Shown here: piece by piece, positions 1 through 4,704 of the stretch
Numbering within the stretch: position 1 is the first letter of the stretch
Layout of the letters: every line of letters begins with the position of its first letter
NCBI GenBank assembly: GCA_023229165.1
Contig: JALNZQ010000021.1
Span: 1-19,285 of the forward strand
Source: Methanothrix sp.
GTDB lineage: Archaea; Halobacteriota; Methanosarcinia; Methanotrichales; Methanotrichaceae
Length of the DNA: 19,285 bases
Direction: 5' to 3'
Translations under genes and position numbers: made by a program
The notes under the pieces: model-generated
What the model was told of the DNA's origin: nothing
Database searches by the model: none
The model's input: only the letters and a program-made list of their open reading frames with translations

Positions 1-405
1 GCCCGCTTCTTCCAGGGCAGCGATTCGCTCTTCATCAAGCATGGTGCCATTGCTCTGCATGGAGACGACGCTGACCTCTTTTATGGCCTTGAGCCGCTGC
101 ACCAGCGGCACAATATCCGGATAGAGCATGGGCTCGCCCGGCGAATCGATGTGGCACTCCACCCCCGGTCCCTTGAAGGGAGCGATCTCCTCTACCGCCT
201 CCATCAGATAGTCCAGCTCTACCTGATAGTCGGTCACGCGCGAGCGGGAGAGCGGCCCGGCATCCACCGAGCAGAAAGGGCAATTGAGATTGCAGCCGCA
301 GCTCGGCCTGATCTGCAGCAGGCTGCTGCCCCGGTCGACCACGCCGAAGTAGATGCATCCTACCAGGGGGATGCCCGATTGACGAGTTATGTGAAAGAGA
401 GACAT
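1..405 (-). CDS. radical SAM domain protein, N-terminal part (cut by window edge)
   Basis: The reading frame opens at ATG 405-403 and stays open for 135 codons to the left edge, so only the N-terminal part is present. AAAGGATC lies just upstream as a plausible ribosome site. The translation contains GCIYFGVVDRG, then QIRPSCGCNLNCPFCSVDAG at about residues 32-51. This includes the CxxxCxxC motif (CNLNCPFC) that binds the radical SAM [4Fe-4S] cluster. Further on come a segment like HIDSPGEPMLYPDIVPLV and VVSMQSNGT, typical of the second and third strands of the SAM barrel. The family uses S-adenosylmethionine to generate a deoxyadenosyl radical. I do not recognise the specific reaction, and the substrate cannot be told from this fragment. 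It lies 227 bp downstream of the QueG-like gene on the same strand, so co-transcription is possible but not shown. Confidence 0.88.
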   Translation of the reverse strand, partial: MSLFHITRQSGIPLVGCIYFGVVDRGSSLLQIRPSCGCNLNCPFCSVDAGPLSRSRVTDYQVELDYLMEAVEEIAPFKGPGVECHIDSPGEPMLYPDIVPLVQRLKAIKEVSVVSMQSNGTMLDEERIAALEEAG

Positions 406-538
406 TTGAGATCCTTTGCAGGCTGTCAATTTCCGTCTGTGCTTTTAATATCTTCTCTATGAGTCCTCTCGGGCCCATTAACTGTATCCCGCGTGCTGTT
501 TGCCAAGCCTGCCCGACGTTGAGGGCGCCCGGGATCTC

Positions 539-560
539 CCGCGCGTTTTTTCGCGCGCGG
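539..560. repeat. GC-rich inverted repeat (possible hairpin)
   Basis: CCGCGCG at 539-545 pairs with CGCGCGG at 554-560 around an 8-nt loop containing a T run. It lies about 75 bp past the stop of the QueG-like gene and about 135 bp upstream of the radical SAM start, inside the otherwise gene-free 406-632 stretch. It could be an RNA stem that ends or stabilises the upstream transcript. On the minus strand the A/T run is in the loop, not after the stem, so it is not a classical terminator. I see nothing else in 406-632. Confidence 0.4.
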
Positions 561-632
561 AAACCCAGCAGAAAAGATAGAAGCAGAAAACGCTGACGGA
601 CACCAAGGCACAAACCCATCGAGCACCGGTTC

Positions 633-1355
633 CTATTTCTTTCCATACGGGCACACAAATAGGCACATCCCGCACACCCCATAGCCCGTCTTCTCTTCCA
701 GATCCAACAGGTACCGCTCGCACTTTCTCGCATCATATCTCGCCTCTCGCGGATCATCTTCCCGGAAGGGCCGTCCGGTAAACGCGGCCTGCGGGCACAC
801 TTCCACCCACTTTTTGCATTCTCCGCAGCGCTCCGCCATTGCATATCCTGTTGCTTTCATCGGCGCGTCGGTCAGCACCGTGGCCCAGCGCACGCGCGGC
901 CCAGCTTCCGGTGTGATGAGCAGGCAGCTTTTGCCGATCCAGCCGAGACCTGCCAAATGCGCCGCCAGCTTATGAGAGAATATGGCGGCAACTCGCTCAT
1001 CGACCACAGCGCGCTTTGAGGCCGGAATTGGGAATGCCCGGTAACCCTGGCGCTGAAGTGAATTGCCAAGGCGCAGGGCGATGGTATCCAGGAGGTCGTT
1101 TACTACGTCGTAGGCATGATGCCGATATTCCATCGCCACTGTCTTTTTGCTCCTTTCGGCAAGCTGGTCCACTATGGGGTTAAGTAGGGCAATTCCTATG
1201 GAAATCGCCCTGGGATATTGGGCCAAACTCTCGCCACCCTGCCATGAGATAAAATCATGGGCAGGCGAAAGATCGGTCACCCCAAAGAAATCTGCACCCA
1301 AATCCTCCGCGATCGCACGAATCCTGGCATCCAATTGCATAGCTGGATAATTCAT
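633..1355 (-). CDS. QueG-like double [4Fe-4S] cluster protein, one cluster cysteine replaced by Trp
   Basis: The 240-residue protein resembles the core of the epoxyqueuosine reductase (QueG)/reductive-dehalogenase family. It has a nitroreductase-like cobalamin-binding type domain containing SHKLAAHLAGLGWIGKSCLLI (about residues 127-147) and VLTDAPM. A ferredoxin-like tail has CGEC at 177-180, CP at 187-188, Cys212 and CGMCLFVCPYG at 228-238. Canonical members bind two [4Fe-4S] clusters with eight cysteines. Here the third residue of the first motif (expected CxxCxxCxxxCP) is Trp183, codon TGG, leaving seven. ATG 1355 is preferred because family homology begins close to it. The frame also has an ATG at 1421, but that is 19 nt from the strong GGAGGA site, which better serves a short ORF at 1429. 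The QueG DUF1730 region is not evident, so queuosine synthesis should not be assumed. It may be an electron-transfer protein. Confidence 0.8.
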   Translation of the reverse strand: MNYPAMQLDARIRAIAEDLGADFFGVTDLSPAHDFISWQGGESLAQYPRAISIGIALLNPIVDQLAERSKKTVAMEYRHHAYDVVNDLLDTIALRLGNSLQRQGYRAFPIPASKRAVVDERVAAIFSHKLAAHLAGLGWIGKSCLLITPEAGPRVRWATVLTDAPMKATGYAMAERCGECKKWVEVCPQAAFTGRPFREDDPREARYDARKCERYLLDLEEKTGYGVCGMCLFVCPYGKK

Positions 1356-1429
1356 CCATTGCTCAATAATAATAGCTGCGGTGAGACAGTTTTTTCGATG
1401 GGGCCGCAGCTTTTCAGCCATCGATCCAT
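1352..1429 (-). CDS. possible 25-codon leader ORF upstream of the QueG-like gene
   Basis: An ATG at 1429-1427 follows AGGAGGAGA with about 10 nt spacing, the best ribosome site in this operon. The ORF runs 25 codons and ends in TGA overlapping the next ATG (ATGA, 1355-1352), the usual arrangement for translational coupling. Near its end are four consecutive leucine codons, CTA TTA TTA TTG. The peptide has no recognisable domain. It could be a leader peptide that feeds ribosomes to the QueG-like gene or senses leucyl-tRNA. Alternatively the Shine-Dalgarno may serve a longer QueG-like start at 1421 with poor spacing. Seen: the frame, the site and the overlap. Inferred: that it is translated. 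Confidence 0.4.
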   Translation of the reverse strand: MDRWLKSCGPIEKTVSPQLLLLSNG

Positions 1430-1445
1430 CTTTTTGAGTCTCCTC

Positions 1446-1745
1446 CTAACGTCTAGGTCGAATATATTTAGAGATCATAATCGATATCCAACGTCGGTGA
1501 GAGATCATGTGCACCATAACAAGGGCTACAACTATCCAGCCAGTAAGCAGGTGGAGGTGTGCCCATATGGAGAGCGCAATTCCCCAGAATACATCTGCAT
1601 TCATCAATTCCGTCTCGGTGCCATTCTCACTAGGACGGACATGTTCCCCACCCATGATAGCATACCCCGAGATAGTGCATATTACGAAGATTAGGACGGC
1701 TAAGGCATCGATCCAAAAGTTCCTTTTATTTTTATTTGTCTTCAT
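1446..1745 (-). CDS. small DUF4405-like membrane protein with paired histidines
   Basis: The 99-residue protein has two predicted membrane helices, about residues 11-31 (FWIDALAVLIFVICTISGYA) and 52-82. The second contains WAHLHLLTGWIVVALVMVHM, with histidines 63, 65, 79 and 83. The G-x-LH-LL-TG-x-HxxxH pattern resembles DUF4405 and cytochrome b-type two-helix membrane proteins, in which such histidines may bind haem. GGAG lies 7 nt before the ATG. Its stop codon TAG abuts the Shine-Dalgarno of the next ORF, so it is probably in one transcript with the QueG-like protein. Together they could form a membrane redox pair (inference). It sits 68 bp behind the MFS transporter on the same strand. 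Confidence 0.7.
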   Translation of the reverse strand: MKTNKNKRNFWIDALAVLIFVICTISGYAIMGGEHVRPSENGTETELMNADVFWGIALSIWAHLHLLTGWIVVALVMVHMISHRRWISIMISKYIRPRR

Positions 1746-1813
1746 TTTTCGCTCCAGTTGACTTTAACCATAAAAATCTCTCATATGTGATCCCAATGCT
1801 CACCGGCCCGTAG

Positions 1814-3085
1814 CTACCTGCTTGCCGCAGCGATATATCTCTCCGGAACCTGCATTACATATGGCTTTTGGGAGATGCGCATCCATAGCATCACACCTGC
1901 CAGTCCGACCAGGATATTCATCATGCCCAGGACCAAAATTGTATTGCTCCAGTTCAGTGATATTATGGTCATGCCAATACTTCCCAGGAAAGTGGCAAAG
2001 CAGTTCAGCAGAGCCGCGGCTGACCCAGTATCCTCTCTTTGCTGCTCCAGCATCAAATTTGCGCCGGGCACTCGCACACCGCTTCCACATATGGTTGCCG
2101 GCAAGAGCACAATGGCCAGCATCCAAGGCTGAAAGCCACCAACTAATGATATGAGAAGACCGCTAGCGGATATTATCGCAAAGCAGGCGAGGATAATCGA
2201 TCTGCGGGTGTATCTCCTGGACACTCGCATATAAAGTATAGGGCCAAAGATCATTCCAATGGCATTTATGGCGAAATAGTAGCTGTAAACCTGCGCGCTG
2301 AGCCCAAAACCGTTTATATAAATGTAGGATGATGAGGCTATGAACGCCATCGCGGATACCATCGGCAAAGAAAACAGGCCGAGTAGAGACGAAAAGCCTG
2401 GATTCCTTGCGACTGTGTAAAGCCCCCCCAGTGTCTGCAGAATTGAGCCGGTGTTGCGTTTGTCTATTGTCTCCTGCAATGCTATGCTTCCTGCCAACGC
2501 CAGCAGGCCGATGAAAGCCAAGGCCAAGAATTCTCCCCTCCAGGACATGAACTTCAGTAGGAGTGCACCAAGGACCGGGGCTGCTGCAGGAGCTATCAAA
2601 ACCATGGATTGGACCATAGCTAGAATCGGCTCCCTTCTTTTTCTGTCATAGACATCCTTGATCATAGCCGTGGCCACGGCAAAAGCAGCGCTGCCTCCGA
2701 TGGCTTGTAGAATGCGAAATGCGATCAAGTGATAAATATCCCAGGAGCCCGCACAAGCAAAGCTTGCTGCAGTATACACGGATAGCCCGATCAGCAATAC
2801 CGGCCGTCTGCCATACTTGTCGCTCAATGGTCCCCAGAAGAGCATTCCTATGGCGAAAAAGACTAAAAACAGAATTAATGTGAGATTAACCAAGTCGGCA
2901 GAGACGTCGAAATACAGAGCCATTCCGGGAAGTGTGGGAAGATAAAGGTCTGTTGACAGCGGAACAAAAGCGCTGAGAAATGTTATAAGCGCGATAAGCC
3001 CCATATCTCCCAGATATTTTTGTCTGCGGGGCTCGTTTTGAATTCGTTCATTGCATTCTAGGCTGGGTGTTTCGTTTCCGTTCAT
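1814..3085 (-). CDS. MFS multidrug efflux transporter, Bcr/CflA type
   Basis: The 423-residue integral membrane protein has about 12 hydrophobic segments. The first helix carries the PLSTDLYLPTLPGM stretch typical of Bcr/CflA/MdtL drug:H+ antiporters. The loop between helices 2 and 3 is GPLSDKYGRRPVLLIG, the MFS signature. Helix 5 has the drug-antiporter-like motif APAAAPVLGALL. Such proteins export chloramphenicol, bicyclomycin and related compounds using the proton gradient; the substrate here is unknown. I start it at ATG 3085, which follows GAGG with 6 nt spacing and lies one base after the marR stop (TAAAATG). A frame extension to 3112 would overlap marR and has no better site. Linkage to marR suggests ligand-induced derepression of efflux. 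Confidence 0.9.
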   Translation of the reverse strand: MNGNETPSLECNERIQNEPRRQKYLGDMGLIALITFLSAFVPLSTDLYLPTLPGMALYFDVSADLVNLTLILFLVFFAIGMLFWGPLSDKYGRRPVLLIGLSVYTAASFACAGSWDIYHLIAFRILQAIGGSAAFAVATAMIKDVYDRKRREPILAMVQSMVLIAPAAAPVLGALLLKFMSWRGEFLALAFIGLLALAGSIALQETIDKRNTGSILQTLGGLYTVARNPGFSSLLGLFSLPMVSAMAFIASSSYIYINGFGLSAQVYSYYFAINAIGMIFGPILYMRVSRRYTRRSIILACFAIISASGLLISLVGGFQPWMLAIVLLPATICGSGVRVPGANLMLEQQREDTGSAAALLNCFATFLGSIGMTIISLNWSNTILVLGMMNILVGLAGVMLWMRISQKPYVMQVPERYIAAASR

Positions 3086-3086
3086 T

Positions 3087-3536
3087 TTATTCCTCACCGT
3101 ATTTTCCGGCAATTATGAGACTGCTTTGAACCATCCCGCCAAGTAGTAAATAAACCTGAGATCGCTTTTCCTCTGAAGCGCCGGCAAGAGCCGTATCTTC
3201 CCAGAGCTTCTCGATTCGTGCCATCTCCAGGATAATTTCGGCTCCTTTTTCCGTAAGAAAGAGATGGCTGGCTCGTCGGTTGCTGGGTTCGACAATACGG
3301 TGAACAAAACCAGCATTTTCGAGCTTTTGGACGGCTCTGGCAATTGCGGATTTGTTGATGTGAAAGCAACGTGCTACATAATCTTGTATCACATTTTGGT
3401 TTTGGGAAAGGTACATCATGATCACAAATCCAGTAGCTGTGATGCCAAACTTTTTCGACTCTGCGTTGAGATAGATTATATGATTTCGATGGATTATATC
3501 GATGAGCCCACCCAATGGTATACCATCCTGCCTCAT
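3087..3536 (-). CDS. MarR-family transcriptional regulator
   Basis: The 149-residue protein has the MarR winged-helix layout. An N-terminal helix is followed by a helix-turn-helix around residues 48-75 (IQDYVARCFHINKSAIARAV) and QKLENAGFVHR. The wing is IVEPSNRRASHLFLTEKG, the usual NRR/LTxKG signature, and long C-terminal helices form the dimer interface. The start ATG follows GAGGAGGAG with good spacing. The gene is first in an operon with the MFS transporter, with one base between stop and next start. MarR proteins usually repress their own operon and release DNA when they bind a small phenolic or drug-like ligand. Two near-identical dyad-rich sites occur in the upstream region, one over each divergent promoter, and are the natural candidate operators. 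Confidence 0.92.
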   Translation of the reverse strand: MRQDGIPLGGLIDIIHRNHIIYLNAESKKFGITATGFVIMMYLSQNQNVIQDYVARCFHINKSAIARAVQKLENAGFVHRIVEPSNRRASHLFLTEKGAEIILEMARIEKLWEDTALAGASEEKRSQVYLLLGGMVQSSLIIAGKYGEE

Positions 3537-3582
3537 ATCTAGCTCCTCCTCTTTTCGCTTTAAGCATCGGCCTGTATTAAAG

Positions 3583-3614
3583 GTTGTCGGAGCAACTGTT
3601 GCCTGAGCAACGTT
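3583..3614. promoter_or_regulatory. candidate MarR operator, copy 1 (over the marR promoter)
   Basis: A 32-bp element is built from alternating GTTG/CAAC arms. GCAACTGTTGC (3592-3602) is a perfect 11-bp dyad, and GTTGC-CTGA-GCAAC (3598-3611) is a second, overlapping dyad. It matches the reverse complement of 3726-3757 at 27 of 32 positions. On the minus strand it lies just downstream of TTATAA (3625-3620), covering the expected marR start site near 3597, a position suited to repression. The role as MarR-binding site is inferred. Confidence 0.7.
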
Positions 3615-3619
3615 CTACG

Positions 3620-3625
3620 TTATAA
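3620..3625 (-). promoter_or_regulatory. TATA box for marR-MFS operon
   Basis: TTATAA on the minus strand, within CTCTTATAACG, lies 84 bp upstream of the marR ATG. The expected start site about 26 bp downstream falls inside the operator-like element. The matching position in the inverted duplicate (3713-3721) carries TCTCATAAA. Confidence 0.5.
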
Positions 3626-3715
3626 GAGATACTTTCCGGCTCAAACGCTCTGATTCTGCGCGCCAAATACCTGGATAGCCTGATCAGCGAAACCTGCCTT
3701 TAGCCCTGCTTTTCT

Positions 3716-3721
3716 CATAAA
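3716..3721 (+). promoter_or_regulatory. TATA-like box for tbp
   Basis: CATAAA on the plus strand, within TCTCATAAAGC, occupies the same place relative to its operator as the marR TATA box does in the other arm. The predicted start is near 3745, giving a leader of about 45 nt before the tbp ATG. Confidence 0.45.
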
Positions 3722-3725
3722 GCAT

Positions 3726-3757
3726 AACGTTGCTGCAACAACAGTTGCTACGACAAC
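3726..3757. promoter_or_regulatory. candidate MarR operator, copy 2 (over the tbp promoter)
   Basis: This is the inverted copy of 3583-3614. GTTGCTGCAAC (3729-3739) is a perfect 11-bp dyad and CAACAGTTG (3739-3747) an overlapping 9-bp dyad. Similarity to copy 1 extends beyond the dyads on both sides, into the TATA region and into a tail of the form TTTAATAC-GG-CCGA. The whole unit (3713-3777 against 3627-3564) therefore looks like one duplicated promoter in opposite orientations. Confidence 0.68.
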
Positions 3758-3789
3758 ATTTTAATACGGGCCGAGGCCTATGTTTGTGT

Positions 3790-4341
3790 ATGGGGTCCAC
3801 AATAAATGTAGAGAACATGGTGGCATCCACCAAGCTGGCAGATGAATTCGATTTGTATAAGATCGAGGCCGAGCTGGAGGGTGCCGAGTACAACAAGGAA
3901 AAGTTTCCTGGCCTCGTCTACAGAACCAAAGCCCCAAAAGCAGCTTTTCTCATATTCACTTCTGGCAAATTGGTATGCACCGGAGCAAAGAACGTTGAGG
4001 ATGTTCACACGGCTATAACCAATATGGCTAAGACGCTCAAGTCCATGGGGATCGAGAAGATCTATCCAGAGCCCGAGATAATAGTTCAGAACATTGTGGC
4101 CTCTGCTGACTTGAAAACAGACCTGAACCTAAACGCCATTGCTCTCGGCCTGGGCCTGGAAAACATTGAGTACGAGCCTGAGCAGTTTCCCGGACTGGTC
4201 TACAGGATCAAGGTGCCCAAAGTGGTAGTGCTCATTTTCAGCTCCGGCAAGCTGGTTGTCACGGGCGGCAAAATAACGGAGGACTGCGATGAAGGCGTGC
4301 GCATCGTGCGGATGCAGCTGGAGAACATGGGGTTGCTTTAG
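3790..4341 (+). CDS. tbp: TATA-binding protein (TBP)
   Basis: The 183-residue protein consists of the two imperfect repeats of the TBP saddle. Each repeat has VxN-x-VAS (residues 7-13 and 99-105), FPGLVYR (39-45 and 133-139) and a xLIFxSGKLVxTG strand (53-65 and 147-159). The four phenylalanines expected to kink the TATA element are present (39, 56, 133, 150). It would recruit TFB and RNA polymerase to archaeal promoters. ATG 3790 is chosen because homology begins there. The frame continues back to 3730, but that part is translated operator DNA. A GAGG at 3773-3776 is somewhat distant, and TTG 3784 is an alternative start. Methanogens can carry several TBP paralogues. The divergent position opposite marR and the shared operator suggest this may be a regulated, accessory copy (inference). 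Confidence 0.95.
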   Translation: MGSTINVENMVASTKLADEFDLYKIEAELEGAEYNKEKFPGLVYRTKAPKAAFLIFTSGKLVCTGAKNVEDVHTAITNMAKTLKSMGIEKIYPEPEIIVQNIVASADLKTDLNLNAIALGLGLENIEYEPEQFPGLVYRIKVPKVVVLIFSSGKLVVTGGKITEDCDEGVRIVRMQLENMGLL

Positions 4342-4395
4342 CCATATTTTCAGTTTCTAAACATAGGAAAAGTGCTTCTTAAGAAGGATTATATA

Positions 4396-4614
4396 ATGAG
4401 TAATGATACGATCAAGTACCAAGCGGATCTAATTGAGCATTCGATAGCTATTTTGCAAGATGCTCTGGATGATCTTGAAAAGGGCAACGAATTGAGCGAG
4501 GTAAAACTATACGACATTATGGGTATTGTCCTGAGTCAAATACAGGACGTGATAGATATCTCATCGGCAACAGATGAGGCGAACAAGACCGAAATAATGA
4601 ACAAATGGCGATGA
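4396..4614 (+). CDS. small acidic helical protein, function unknown
   Basis: The 72-residue protein lies 54 bp downstream of tbp on the same strand. AAGAAGGA precedes ATG 4396 with about 7 nt spacing, so this start is preferred over GTG 4372. The sequence is strongly acidic (about 15 Asp/Glu against 6 Lys/Arg) and reads as two amphipathic helices, about residues 8-32 and 36-57, with a break at KGNELSE. It has no cysteines, no membrane segment and no DNA-binding motif that I recognise. Likely co-transcribed with tbp, so a role linked to TBP or to its regulation is possible but unproven. Confidence 0.65.
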   Translation: MSNDTIKYQADLIEHSIAILQDALDDLEKGNELSEVKLYDIMGIVLSQIQDVIDISSATDEANKTEIMNKWR

Positions 4615-4633
4615 GATGCATCGATCGGCCATC

Positions 4634-4638
4634 TTTTT
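4634..4638 (+). terminator. T-tract after the tbp operon
   Basis: A TTTTT run lies 20 bp past the stop of the small acidic protein, in the convergent gap with the protease gene. Archaeal transcription often ends on short T-runs. There is no convincing stem before it. Confidence 0.3.
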
Positions 4639-4682
4639 ATGCTCAAAACATTTCTGGAATGCGCACTGATTTTCTTCTAAGC

Positions 4683-4696
4683 AAAAAATGTAAAAA
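4683..4696 (-). terminator. double T-tract after the S8 protease gene
   Basis: Read on the minus strand, TTTTT (4696-4692) and TTTTTT (4688-4683) follow the protease stop codon (4707-4705) by 8 and 16 bp, matching intrinsic archaeal terminators. Confidence 0.5.
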
Positions 4697-4704
4697 GGCG
4701 GATT

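Noticed and set aside
35..844. Long minus-strand frame of 269 codons spanning the radical SAM start and the QueG-like 3' end
   Set aside because: It is out of frame with both genes. Their motifs (CNLNCPFC; CGMCLFVCPYG) appear only in the other frames, and this product is low-complexity Arg/Gly-rich.
3583..3757. Inverted repeats as ends of a small mobile element (MITE-like)
   Set aside because: The arms cover promoter elements in functional order on both sides. There is no visible target duplication, and the internal 85 bp holds nothing transposon-like.
3730..3789. N-terminal extension of TBP (starting MLQQQLLRQHF)
   Set aside because: These codons are the operator element and promoter region read as protein. 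TBP homology starts at about 3790.
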